Part shown: positions 23,901-35,670 of the stretch, in pieces
Layout of the letters: the number at the start of each line of letters is the position of its first letter
Numbering within the stretch: the first letter of the stretch is position 1
Assembly (NCBI GenBank): GCA_022266195.1
Contig: WHVY01000004.1
Span: 141,501 to 205,500 of the forward strand
From: Tetranychus cinnabarinus
Lineage: Eukaryota; Arthropoda; Arachnida; Trombidiformes; Tetranychidae
DNA: 64,000 nt
Reading direction: 5' to 3'
Made by a program: the position numbers and the translations under genes
Notes under the pieces: generated by a model
Told to the model about the DNA's origin: nothing
Database searches by the model: none
Seen by the model: the letters and a program-made list of their open reading frames with translations, nothing else

Positions 23901-26447
23901 ATGCCTTGCTGGATTAACACATTAATTCTGTTTTGTGGATTAATCAGGATAACCAGTGCAGATTATTGTGGTGAGAAACATTTCAATTTCAATCAATGCT
24001 TTCAATGACAAGACAGTGCATCGTTTGTAAGCGTACTAATGATGCATGTGAACTTGTCAACTTTGTTGACTATTATTATTAATCACAGAACTATTGATTT
24101 TAAATTTACAGATTGTGGATTAAGTGGCCTTCAAAAACGAGTTTACGGCGGGAACGAGACATACGCCAATCAATACCCATGGGTAGCTCATTTAAGGTTA
24201 GTTCATGTCAAAAGTTAAGATGATTTAATCTCAATTCATGCCCATAATCATATACCTTTGCAGTCAATCAAAAAGGTTTAATAACAAATAACATAATGAA
24301 ATAGACTGTGAAATATTAATTTAAGGTCTTTGATGGGGCAACATGGAAACAGAATTGAATGCTTTTATCATTATTATGCTTTGCAAATCTGTCATCTAAA
24401 TCAGTTTACTCTCGGTATCTTCCCATCTTTGCACCCTTTTCCCTCTCCATTTACATTCACTTTTCACACTAATATTTGTGTTACCTTATGGTCTTCCTTT
24501 ATTCCCTTTTCACCTTTATTAATATCATCGAGGTCAAGGGTGAGGCCAGCTTTAGGCCGGAAACGATATATATCTAGTTTGTATGAATGGCCTTTATGCA
24601 AAGAATCATCACTTTTTTATACTGTTTTTTGCTCATTTTTCAAAACTGAAAATTCAATGTTTCAAAGTTAAACTTGATACTTTTGGATATTGCATTAAGC
24701 TCATGCAGTTACAGAGGTTAAATTAGAGATTTGAGTGGAAAAGTTTGGTTATGGCAAAGAGCTAAAGTGAAACAGCAAAAGAAACTGAAATAACTGATTA
24801 CCGGAAAGAGGAACCATTTTTTTTCTTTGCTCTATTCAAAAATCAGGTTCATACCCTAAATTGAATGCATCGACAAGTACACTTTGCATTGACAAAAAAT
24901 GACGAAAAAAACATGATAAAAGTCAACAAGTTGAGTGTAAAAAGCTCAAGATTAGGACAACTTTTTTAACAGATTGTTAGCTTGTAACAATTTTTTGCAT
25001 CCAATTTACCGTCCAACAAACAACTTTGGTGAATTGTAAATACACAAACATTTTGTTTACATTCATGTATCATAATCAGTGATACCAACTGACCAGAACC
25101 AAATCATGTTATGTTTTGTTTATCGTTTGTTTTTTGCATGTTTGTCTATGATAAGGTTCCTTTGATAAGAATCAATAGTCAGATTAGCTAATAATTATGT
25201 GAGCAAGTTCAAGATCAACAAGTCAATGTGATTACCATTGAAACACTGGAACAACAAAAAACGAAAATGTTGTCAACTCTCAGTTTGTAACAAATTATTG
25301 ATGAAAAAGTAACTAAAAAATGTTCAATTTGAGCGAACAACGAGAATGTCAATATTTGTCGATATTATTACCAACAACGGAAACCTCGAAGACTATCTTT
25401 TCCTTTGTTCAGTTATTTAGTCAACTAATTTTCGATGGATTATCAAAGGATTAATTCAATCAATCATTCCTTTTCTTATTTACATTTAATGTTAACTCTT
25501 TTCTTCTTTGCTTCTTCCCATGAACAGATTTTTCAATTACATTGGCGGAGGTCAGTATGGACTTTGTGGAGGCTCTCTCATTGACCATTGGCATGTTGTA
25601 ACGGCAGCCCATTGTTTGCACGATGAAAAGGGCAACGTCCGTGATCCTAGGGCTGTTCAGGTCTTTCTAGGAGTTCATAATCTTTACCTGCTGCCAAGAG
25701 CCCGTCAAGTGGCCTATTTTATTATTCCCGACAATTATGATTCTTCTAAACCAGTTAATAATGATTTTGCCATACTTCAATTGGCTGAACCAGTTGAATT
25801 TTCAGCCAGAATATCGCCCATCTGCATACCAAAAGATGATGTGGAACCATATCAAAGGTTAACCGTTGCTGGTTGGGGACATTTAGGGCCTAATCAAGGG
25901 ACAGCGGCTGCTCTTCAACATGTCGATGTTTATTATGTTGGCAGTAAGTTTATTTAAATTGTTAATCAACTAAGCACACCGGCTTTTCAGACACCTTACA
26001 GTATTTCAAGTCTACTTTATTCAATCTTCTTCATTTGATTGATCTACTTTAATTTTGTTTGATTTTAATTCCCTTTATCTTTTATTTCATTTTTTCCTTG
26101 TTCATCATCATGTAGAAGGGGATTGCTATGAAATGGTCAAAGATTATCTTTATCGAACCCATCCAATTGTACGGTTGTTTCCTCACAAATTTATAATTCC
26201 TCCAATCCATGAGAACCATATGTGTGCCGTTGACGGATCAACAGGTGGTGATGCCTGTCAAGGAGACTCTGGTGGACCTTTAATGTATCTAAATCCAAGC
26301 AATAATCGCTATTATTTGATTGGAGTTGTCTCTGGTTCTTATGATCTTTGTGGAGATGAAATGACTCCTGGCTTTTATACAATGACCAAAATGTTTAGGC
26401 ATATCATTGAATCTGTTGCTCCTGAATCCCATGTTTGCTACTATTGA
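23901..26447 (+). CDS. Secreted trypsin-like serine protease (S1A)
   Basis: Four exons, 23901-23970, 24112-24196, 25528-25943 and 26116-26447, join in frame to 300 residues. Exon 1 encodes a signal peptide (MPCWINTLILFCGLIRITSA). A short propeptide with two cysteines leads to the activation site KRVYGGNE; cleavage after Arg would release a chymotrypsin-fold domain starting VYGG. The triad is complete: His80 in TAAHC, Asp131 in NNDFAIL and Ser242 in GDSGGPL. The residue six before the serine is Asp (GGDACQGDSGG), the S1-pocket residue of trypsins, so cleavage after Arg/Lys is expected. There is no clip, CUB or LDL-receptor domain, and length is typical for a single-domain protease. The exon 1 cysteine could tether the propeptide. 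The 1331-bp second intron contains no other supported gene. Digestion, egg or silk processing and immune cascades are all possible roles. Confidence 0.94.
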
Positions 26448-29400
26448 TGATACATGATGATATATCCAATGGACCGTCCAACAAACAATCAACGAACACA
26501 AACTAATGCTGTAAAGAGCATTTGAATAACAAACAAACATGTTGTATAAGTACAACAAATCCAAAGAACCACTTACACCAAGATGAAAATATTTGACCCA
26601 AAAAATGTTTTTAACCAGTTTTATGGTTATAAATACGGTTTGAAGAGGAAAGGTGTGAAAAATTTAACGAGCAAACCTAATTGTGATTACTAGATACTTA
26701 TTAATAATTAATTGTAAAGAAAATTTTGTCCACATTTTTTGTTTCATTTTAATGCGAAATATTTATAAAGTCAATTAGAAAGAAAAATTGTTCTCAAGTT
26801 TCTCATACAAATAACAGGTAGAAAACACTGTTAGCCTGTCCAGCTATTAATTAACCAAATTGAGGGACAAAAAACAGTCATCAAGCAATAATTGAGAAAC
26901 AATCGTTTTTCGTTTTTTTATTGTCCATCATTTGATTCGTTTTTCATCATTTTTCTTATTCTTCCCATCATCTTAACCCACAGCTTTCTTCCTCCCTCCT
27001 CCCTCCTTAACTTCCGTTCCCATACCATTTAAAGGGAAAGATGAAAAGCCACTTGTAAAGGTAACACAAGGACAAAGGATTGATTGACCAGCCCCTGTAA
27101 CCTCACCACGTACCAAGTCATGCAAAGTCCTTTAACGGTTACGTTAACCATTGTTGCATGAAAAGTGAAGATAGCCAAATGATTAGAGAGATTCATCATT
27201 AATACATTGACTTAAACAATATAAAGTTCAATCCAAGGCTCTCAATGACCAATACTGAAGTTTAAATATTGAAATCGTTCAGTTTTGGTGTAAAATAGTT
27301 GACAATCAATATTGATAATAAAAAGTAGTGTTCAAGGTAAAACTGGAAAATTCAATGTTAACTGTTTTCTTAAATAACAAAGTCAATATGTTTTTTTGAG
27401 GCTAAAAACGGAGATGGTTTCCGGTGGAGAAGAAAGCAGGAGAATCGCTCATCCATAGACTTCTCTTCATCTTCATTTTCATCATCTTTCTCTTTCTTTC
27501 TCCGTGATTCTAATATCTTTTAACAATACATCTTCTCTATCATCTTCTCTCTCGGACCCTCCTTTTAGTTTAAACCCGAAATAGCCAAACCCGTCTCACG
27601 CCTAAGAACCAACTGCTCCCTACCTTGTATTATATGCTGGTCTCTGTGTTTACCGGTTATACCTTTACCTTTAAATACTCTTCCTTTCCTCTTTTTTAAG
27701 GTTAGACAATATTCATTTCGATTCATTTCATGTTCATCATCCACCGGAAGAAACCATTCAGGTCACTTTCAATTCAAAGATAGAGCATGAAAAAATATCA
27801 TAAAAACGTGCATAAAATCGGATATCAAAAAACGAGCGAGCGTTTAATGTTGAAGCAAAAGCAGTTAATTTAAAATCTTATTAATGTTTCCAAGTAAAGC
27901 TTCGTATACCTTAGATTGTTTGTTTGAGACGGTAACAGTGAACGAGAAACTTTATTTTTGTTTCATCAAAAATCGTAAAACCCTTTGTTTACTACAAAAA
28001 TTTCGAGACACTCAAAGAGACACCTTTTGTCAATTATTTGACTATTCATCAAGGTGCCTGTTTTAGGCTTAGTTGTACCTTTACAATGAACCATCGATAA
28101 TTAATTTTTCAACTTGTACATTGATTTTCACCACTTCAAATTTTGTGAAAATTTTTCCTCAAAAATGACAAAATATGAAATTTGCTTCATTCATTTGCTC
28201 AACTGTCTTCTAAGATTTGTGAACAAACCAAAATAAAGTGTCTCATCCACTCTTACTGTCTCAAACAAAAGAGTTTCAGTATATGCTGAATTTATCATGT
28301 TTCACAGAGCAACAGTTTACCTTCTTATTGATAATATTGCAACTGATACATTTGATTTAGCATATGATCTTAGTTTTACTTTACAGTAGAAATGTAAAAA
28401 GACTCCGACCGGGTAAGGTTCAACTGATTACTGTCAAAATTATCACATCACTTATTACAAGACAAGTTATATTCATGCAGATTATGCTGCTATCATTAGA
28501 TTACAATTTATGGTTCATTGTTTGCTCGTTCATCTTTCCTAATTCATATTTCATTTCAGTAACAGGAGTACAAACTGATTGAAAGCTTTCAAATTCTCAC
28601 AATTGACAATTTCATTGCAACTGCAATTCAAATTCTTTGCTTTGACCATTTTCTGAATAAAACATCTTCAGCCAAGGCACACAAGCAAGTCTAGTAATAC
28701 AAGTCAACTAACCTAACAGCACCGAGAAAATAGGCTGAGAACAGAGAAACTTGTCTACTAGAGCCTTGGTTATATTTTGATTGTTAACAATCAGTGGATG
28801 AATGAATTTAATAATTGATACCAAGTTGAATCTCAATAAGGCAATAAAATTGGTTTCCTTTTTACGAGCTACAACCAACATCTAACATCAGGGGCAAATT
28901 GATGAGCTTCAGTTGCAATTGAAAAGAAGTCTTTCATAGTGAAAGGAGGTTTTTGTTTTGTTAATAAATTTGAATCAGTTGTTAAAAGAAGTCAATATTT
29001 AGTAATAACTAGTTATTGATTCCAATGTATATCTAGCGATTGAGGTCAATTAGTCCTTGTTTGTAGCTATAGATCCGAAGCATCATTTATACGCCTCTTT
29101 TAACCATTGACGCTTCAATTCAACTTCACTTTTCTTCAATTTATTTACCAATATAAGCATCTTCTTTGGTCTTCATCGGTTACTCTTAATCTAATGCTTA
29201 TTGAAATGGTCAACATTTAATCATTCATTTTCAGCATAAAACCATTGATTAATCAATCAAACGATTATAAGATGCTAAATGTTTCTCCACTCGAGAGGTG
29301 TGAAAATTGACCCGATCTAATTTCGCATAAGTGATAAAATTGCAATTAATTAAATTTTATTAATTGTTAATAGTACTTCATGTGCTCACACTAACCATAA

Positions 29401-30441
29401 GATGAGATGAGATTTATTATTATTATCAGTTATCATGTTTGTAAATGTGTCTAGAGGTCATGGTCAATTGAGTTTATTCAAATGACAAAGTCACCGTAAA
29501 GAAGCCAAATGGATGAAATTGAAAAACAGGAAACTCATTAACAGCAAACATGATGCTCCACCCAAAAAATCAATGACCCACCTTACCACAATCTAGCCAA
29601 TTTGCTCAACTCCCTTTGGAGGGTGTACACATATGTAAAAGATATGGTCCAAAAGGAATTATGTGTTTAAATTTAAGTTTAATAAACTTGAAGAAGCAAA
29701 ATTAATTCATCAATCAGTGATTATGATTGCATGATGACAGGCTTCTGCAAATTGCCAAAAATTTTGGTCCTCTTTCGCTACAAAAAAAGGAAAATCACAA
29801 GCAATCTTTCAACAAGCTCAGTGTGAGGCAAGCACAGTTGAAAGAAGTCAACAAAAAAACACAAAAACACGTCGAGTGACAGTGTGCTCATTAATCCCTT
29901 TTAGTTTTTTTTCTGTTTCTGTAATTCTAGTTGATTAAAGTTGGGCAAGATGAAGAGAGAAAGATGAAAAAGGATAAATCTTTGACATAAATTTACAGTT
30001 CGACCTCATCTTGTAACTTGGACGAGAAACTTATGCCATTTAAAGAAAGAAAAGAAAAAAAGAAAAGTTTTCCATCTGTTTGGTCGAAACTTTTTTTTTC
30101 TTCGTTTCCATCATCTTAGTCTTTCCTTGACTCCAGCGTCTTAAACTTATCAATAACCAGGTGGTTCTCCCTCCCCTCCCCTCGACTCCTTACTTTTCAT
30201 CTTCTCACAGTTTTCATTCACAATGCTTTTAAAAACTTACTACAATGAACGAAAAGAAGTGAAAGATGAAGACTTTGGGATGAAGAAGAGGAACTACTTG
30301 TGTATAATCATTTTCAATGTATCGCAATCAATCTAAAGACATTTAAATATTAATTGTCTTTCCTCATTTCAGTGGCTATTTACATACTTATAAACATAAA
30401 AGGGAAATAGAATCAAATTGAAAAACATTTATCATTGAACT
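26448..30441. other. Intergenic, no supported gene
   Basis: Four kilobases without a recognisable coding frame. It has pyrimidine-rich patches (for example 26940-27010 and 27450-27560) and the left copy of a short direct repeat (29376-29406). Short frames at 27884-28066 and 28364-28582 have no family resemblance and are probably chance. Confidence 0.5.
29376..29406 (+). repeat. Short direct repeat, left copy
   Basis: The segment beginning CTTCATGTGCT and ending ACACTAACCATAAGATGAG recurs at 30963-31002, where nine extra bases (TGCACAAAT) sit in the middle. The second copy lies just before the AP-3 mu copy A region, so the repeat may mark a duplication or insertion boundary. Confidence 0.6.
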
Positions 30442-30678
30442 CAATTTATTTATCGTAAGCGAACTCAATATCAAGATCAATTACCTCGAAAACGATATTA
30501 TGATCAACTGATTCAACAACAGCGAGTCAATGCTGAAAATTTGGTTCACCAAGAAGAATCAGTAGCTAAACAAGAAGCAATGAGGAAATCAACGATTGAA
30601 CACGAGATGGATTTAAGGTCTAAAAATGATACAAAAAGGAAAGAAGCTGAAATGTATCTTGAACAATTAATAATTTAA
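30442..30678 (+). pseudogene. Fragment of ATAD3 (mitochondrial AAA+ ATPase) coiled-coil region
   Basis: The frame reads RTQYQDQLPRKRYYDQLIQQ, then QEESVAKQEAMRKSTIEHE, and ends in a stop at 30676-30678. This is the conserved coiled coil of ATAD3, whose usual form has RKRYEDQL and KQEESVAKQEAMRR. About 70 residues are recognisable. The upstream ATAD3 N-terminus and the downstream membrane and AAA+ ATPase parts are not found nearby. Substitutions at conserved places (Pro in LPRKR, VHQEE for RKQEE) and a degenerate tail before the stop point to a dead copy. No poly(A) tail is evident. A live exon of a partial paralogue is less likely. Confidence 0.8.
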
Positions 30679-30765
30679 ATGTTCTATCTGTTGATGAGTA
30701 AACAGAATAAAGTTGATGGAAAAATCCTTATTAATGATGAAAATGGAAGAAAAGAAACAACATAC

Positions 30766-30951
30766 CTTTGCGACTTCGTCAATTGAATCATTAAAGCTCT
30801 TGAATTCACATTTTTTAACACAATCAAAGTAAATTGAGGAATCATCAAAAGTTGCTTGACCGATCACAACGAAACATGATAAAGTTAACGAGAATAAAAC
30901 TTTTGTCACAAATGATAAAAAAAGTGTTGACGGCAAAAAACACAAACACAT
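30766..30951 (-). CDS. Putative first exon of a small secreted cysteine-containing protein
   Basis: From an ATG at 30951 the minus strand reads 62 residues: a long hydrophobic leader (LFLSFVTKVLFSLTLSCFVV, then IGQA) followed by FDDSSIYFDCVKKCEFKSFN and a GTATG donor at phase 0. The pattern is that of a signal-peptide exon of a secreted peptide. The next exon is not certain. One option is at about 30336 leftward, giving IDCDTLKMIIHK and a stop; the ATAD3 fragment would then lie inside the intron on the opposite strand. I do not recognise the family, and the exon could also be chance. Confidence 0.35.
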
Positions 30952-30962
30952 ATTTTAAACTT

Positions 30963-31002
30963 CTTCATGTGCTTGCACAAATCACACTAACCATAAGATG
31001 AG
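30963..31002 (+). repeat. Short direct repeat, right copy
   Basis: Second copy of the segment at 29376-29406, differing by a 9-base insertion. It ends just before a GA-rich microsatellite and the AP-3 mu copy A region. Confidence 0.6.
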
Positions 31003-31165
31003 TTGAGTTGAGAGAGAGAGAGAGACAGCGGGGAGAGGAAGGGAAAGAGAGGAAAATAGAGGAAAAGGAGGGAAAAGGAGGATGCTTGTGGATGATGATG
31101 GGAGAAAAGATGAAAGAGAGAGAAAGATGAGAAAGAGAAGTGATGAAAAGGAAGGGATCATAGAA
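31003..31165 (+). repeat. GA-rich microsatellite/polypurine tract
   Basis: About 160 bases of almost uninterrupted A and G on the plus strand, starting with GAGAGAGAGAGAGA and continuing as GGAAAAGGAGG and GATGATGATG variants. It lies immediately left of AP-3 mu copy A. Confidence 0.85.
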
Positions 31166-31202
31166 GGGAAGCCCCTTGACAAAAAAGACTCATTAAATAT
31201 GT

Positions 31203-32054
31203 AAAACAATTACCTCTCCATACATGTCCAGTCAGTTGGCCTTTAACCAGGAATTGCAACTTGCCTAATTAGTAAATTTAACAAGAATTGTTGGATTTGA
31301 ATCAGGTAGAGGTGAACCACTTTGTAAGTTAATGGTTCCACGAACGAAAGGACTTTTACCAGTTTCTATTCTTCCAATTTCCCAAACCAATAGCTTAGAT
31401 ACTGGATCAAATGAGTATTTCCCTTGATTCGGTGAAAGGTTTACATTCAAGACCGTCTTTAACTGAATCTCAAATATAACTCCATCAAGCTGAAATAAGA
31501 AGAGAAGTAAATTTTTTCAAGTTACATCAAAATATCATCCAAATCCAGTCTCTAATACGACACATGTTTACTCAAAATTTACAAGACTTCGTTCATTTCA
31601 AAAAGTTAAATGTAACCTGATTCAAGTAAAATACCTTGCAATTTTTCAGTTAACTTAACAATGCAACATTTAGCCATACAAGAGCTGTCTGTTACACTAC
31701 CAATAGTGATACCAATCAAGACTTTGATTTCATAAATATCAATTACCTATTCTGATGTTAAGAAAATAATGAATTTGGGTTGAGAAAGATAAACTAAGGC
31801 TGGAGTACCCAGTTTGATTCCACAATCAATCTAAAAATGAAAAGATATATCATTAGAAAATACAAAAGGTGAGAATTTTCTGATAATAAAAAAGTACGCA
31901 CATATCCTTGAATTTCAGCAGATACGACAGATCCGCTTTTATCGATGATAGCTTCGATTTCTTCGGTGCAATCAAAATAAGCTTCATTGTTAGTATATTT
32001 GACTCCAGCACGACACCAAGGAACATTGGATAGCTGTACGGATGGTAATGTTGG
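31203..32054 (-). pseudogene. AP-3 mu decayed copy A (exons 5, part of 4, and 3)
   Basis: This minus-strand copy matches the intact gene at 32900-35166. Exon 5 (31214-31489) keeps VNLSPNQGKYSF and the splice sites but has small indels that turn KFTISQ into KFTN followed by a stop. Exon 4 survives only as about 50 bases (31777-31830), with most of its coding part deleted. Exon 3 (31902 to about 32054) is nearly whole, with a Trp-Cys change where the intact gene has Trp-Arg, and homology stops abruptly just before its acceptor. Intron sequence between the exons is also shared, so this was a DNA-level duplication and not retroposition. Exons 1, 2 and 6 are absent. It looks older and more diverged than copy C. 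Confidence 0.88.
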
Positions 32055-32899
32055 TTTGATCTCTTTTTGCTGAGTTGAGGGTTGAGTCTTTGTTCGGTCT
32101 GAACGGTTTTACATATCCTTTTAATCCAACAATAAACCATCAACCTGAATACATTTAAAGGTTTCCCCCACCCTGTTTAAAAGTGAATTTCTCAGTAACC
32201 TGAATTCTGATTAAGGGCTGACTATTTTTCGTTATTGTAGTTCAATCATGGCTTTCATTCTATGTAAGAATATTTTTAGAACCCATTCAGTTGGTCACAA
32301 TTTTAACGAACATGCTTTGACTTTATACATTGCTTGTATGGGTGTATTGATTAAGAAACGAGATATCATCATTCAAGAAGCCTCCTCAACTTCACTACTA
32401 GAATTAGCACCAATCTCAACTTCCTCAGCCAAAATTACTGCTTCCACTCTTCAAGCAAGTTTTACTCCGATGTGAATGCCATTTTGCTACAGATTACTTG
32501 TTGGACAATATAATAAGATGCTTACTTATCCCATTGGTAGCATAACGCTAGTAGACGGCGCTTATCAAAAATTAACTTATGCGTGAAGCTAGTGTATAAC
32601 GACTTAATCCTAGACTGCCCGAAGAATCATAAAATAAAGAAATTCTATTAAGAGTTGAACAAGATTTAATTTTTCAACAAATTAACCTTGTGACATCTGT
32701 TTATAAAATTCTGCCATTTGTGTGAATCACAAAAATTATAAAATATCAGCATCCTCACTTACTCCTGGACAACCCGATAAGATTTGTCATCAAGATATTA
32801 TAAAAACCAGAGTTCATTATCGAAAATTGGGAGTCGATTATGGGTTTGAAGTAATGAAACATGATTATTAAGCGATTAAAAAGTTAGTTTTTTATTAAA
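32055..32899. other. Spacer between AP-3 mu copies; weak plus-strand frames
   Basis: Holds a 75-codon plus-strand frame (32248-32475, MAFILCKNIFRTHSVGHNF at its start) and a shorter one ending at 32871 (HYRKLGVDYGFEVMKHDY). Both have protein-like composition but match no family I know and may be relics of captured gene fragments like the nearby ATAD3 piece. A segment at 32598-32637 recurs in diverged form at 36839-36878. Confidence 0.3.
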
Positions 32900-35166
32900 C
32901 TAAGTCCGGACTTGAAAATTGCCAGCTTTCGAAATATATTTCACTCCTTTGAAAGGTTTATATTTCTGTAAGGAGAAAAATTAAAATTAAATTTAATCAT
33001 AAGTCAGTAATATTGATTTTGCAAACAGCATTACAAACACATTTTCAAAAGTACCAATTATCAACTCAGTGAGAAGTGTCTAATGTGATAATTGGATTTA
33101 AAAAAGATGCTAGTTTTGAAGGAAGACTTCAGCTAAAATAATTCAAAATGCGTTCAAATGTGCTTGCAATATGCGAAAAGTATTCTAATCTTCTAAAAAA
33201 TCTACAAGCCTGATTTACCCTTGATTTACATACAAGATATATTAAGGTCGTTAGAAATGTTAATAAATTCGATGAAAAAAATCTAACTAATGGAATATAT
33301 CAACTAAAAAACAACAAGTCAAGATATGCAAAACAATTACCTCTCCATACATGTCCAGTCGGTTGACCTTTAAACCAGAGATTGCGAATTGGCTAATAGT
33401 AAATTTAACAAGAATTGTTGGATTTGAATCAGGTAGAGGTGAACCACTTTGTAAGTTAATGGTTCCACGAACGAAAGGACTTTTACCAGTTTCTATTCTT
33501 CCAATTTCCCAAACCAATAGCTTAGATACTGGATCAAATGAGTATTTTCCTTGGTTCGGTGAAAGGTTTACATTCAAGACCGTCTTTGGCATCGGAATCT
33601 CCAATACGACTCCATCAAGCTAAATGAAAAAAAAGAATGGTAAATTTTGCAGGTTGAATCAAAATGTTATTCAAATCTAATTGTTAATACGATACAAGTT
33701 TACTCAAAAATTCATGAAACTGCATCCATTCCGAAAGTTAAATTACCGGACAGCTTTCTGAGACACTATCAATAGTGACACACAATCAAGACTTTGATTG
33801 TTTAAATATCAACTACCTGTTCTGATGTTATTCTGATAAAACCCTGAAAAGATTGAATTTCATCTCGCAAATTTTTTTTGAGCGTAAACATGTCTATGAC
33901 TCGTTACCGTTCTTCCATTAGTTTGCTTTGGTCCAACTCGTATTTCCATTTTGCCTCCTCCAACTTCTCGGAATGAAATCAGATGTCTTACAAATATAGG
34001 GATTGAAACTATATTTTGTGCACCAATAGTGTAAGACATTAATCGGAAATTTCCATCAGGCGGAATGAACGAAAGAACTCTTTCTGATTCCCATCGTCTA
34101 TATCTAACACATGGATGGAAACTAACATCATCAAATAATCGCGGGTTGATAAAAGATAAACTAAGATCGGGTAACCCAGAAAGTTTGATTCCACAATCAA
34201 TCTAAAAATGAAAAGATATATCATTAGAAAATACAAAAGGTGAGTTATATCCAAGAATAAAAAAGTACGCACATATCCTTGTATTTCAGCAGATACGACA
34301 GATCCACTTTTATCGATGATAGCATCAATTTCTTCGGTGCAATCAAAATAAGCTTCATTGTTAGTATATTTGACTCCAGCACGACGCCAAGGAACATTGG
34401 AAAGCTGTCCGGATGGTAATGTTGCACTAACGCTGTAATGAGAATAAAGAAAATAAAATAAGTTCAATCGTTGATAAAGTTCATGATATCAGGATTTAAA
34501 TTAAGTGCAATAAACTAAGAAAGGTTTTCAAATCAATCTGTAGACTTATCAATAAGATCACAGAATAGAAGTCAAGATACGAAACCGATGGTGGACTCAC
34601 TTTGATTTTCCAGTAACAGTATTTGCAATTGTTCTTAATAAGTTAGGTGGTTTTATAAGCTCTTTAAGTATATTGGACTCCGTTGCAAGAGGATACCCAT
34701 TATCCAACATTTCATCAAGAAGTTCATAGACAACAACATAGTTCTCCTTGATAAGAGATTCTTTGCAATCACCAAAATAGTCTGTAAATATATCAATAAC
34801 TCTATGGAGGAATTCCACAACGAATAAAGGTGGAACCTCTTTACTGGTAATAGCTACAAAATAAAGTTGATTTCGATAAACGGAGATGATGAAGTAATGT
34901 GGTGTTGCAATGACCGGTTTAACATTAGTTTTGTTGTGAGTTTTCAATGAATCGAAGAAATAATCACAAACGGATTTGTTGATTAATTTTTTCCAGTGCT
35001 TTTGAAGAAAAATATCTCTGTGTAAAGAAAAGAAGAGAAAAAAACAAAACAAGAAACAATTGAAATTCAGATAAGTAAAGATAAAAATCTGTCACTTCAA
35101 AAATGCAAGTAAAATATGGAGCACTACATACCCTAGATTGTCAATTATAAACAAGCTATCAATCAT
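32900..35166 (-). CDS. cm: AP-3 adaptor complex subunit mu (carmine), intact copy
   Basis: Six exons, 35166-35132, 35017-34601, 34432-34273, 34201-33908, 33619-33341 and 32965-32900, join in frame to 416 residues; human AP3M1 has 418. The N-terminal longin-like part starts MIDSLFIIDNLGDIFLQKHW. The C-terminal mu-homology domain has NVPWRRAGVKYTNNEAYFD, LSGLPDLSLSF, VSFHPCVRYRRWESERVLSF, IGPKQ-like VGPKQ, KISQ-like TISQFAISGLKVNRLDMYGE and ends YKPFKGVKYISKAGNFQVRT. In AP-3 this subunit reads tyrosine-based sorting signals and sends cargo to lysosomes and pigment granules. The stop codon is followed at once by AATAAA on the minus strand. Exon 1 has only 35 coding bases. A possible in-frame 27-base exon at 33817-33843 is not needed and was rejected. 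This is the only one of three copies with all exons open. Confidence 0.96.
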
Positions 35167-35670
35167 AATGACCAACGGTAATCAGGTGTAATAAAACTTG
35201 AATTCAAGTAAAAATTCAATAACAATTAATTCAATTAATTAGTCAACAAAACTCATTAAAGTTACTTTTTGCCATGTAATTTTATTAGGTGGACGTAAAC
35301 AAATTAAGAAAGTAGACTTGCAAATTTTGCCTTCATCAGCTGGTTCAGCATCACTCAACCTACTGCCATCTGTTAAATATACCAAACACCAAACACAGCT
35401 AAAGTATCTTGGACAAGTGGAAATCGTTATTTGTACTTATTTATTGTTAAAATAGGCTCAGAGACTAGACCAAAATAATTGATAATTTACCCTAATAATA
35501 TAATTGTTAATCTAAAAGTTAACCTTCGCGTTTAAAATCCAGTGTTATACTGAAAAGTTCACTCGAACAGAAGGAAGTTGATCAAAGGAAAATACAAATA
35601 GTATCTGAAAACTCTCTTCGTTAAATATTGTTATTGAATGATAGTTATCAATGAAAGTTCAAACCAAAAC
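35167..35670. other. 5' flank of the AP-3 mu gene
   Basis: No coding frame. It separates the AP-3 mu start codon from the large palindromic element and presumably contains the promoter. Confidence 0.5.

Noticed and set aside
24330..24671. 113-codon plus-strand frame in the second protease intron
   Set aside because: Flanking exons of the protease join in frame across it. Composition is Phe/Ser/Pro-rich and unlike any domain.
33351..33623. 90-codon plus-strand frame
   Set aside because: It is the exact antisense of AP-3 mu exon 5.
33817..33843. In-frame 27-base exon candidate in the AP-3 mu gene (GFIRITSEQ) with AG and GT flanks
   Set aside because: Without it the protein is 416 residues and aligns directly with known AP-3 mu (VGPKQTNGRT followed by LDGVVLEIPMPK). 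The sequence is not preserved as an exon in copies A and C.
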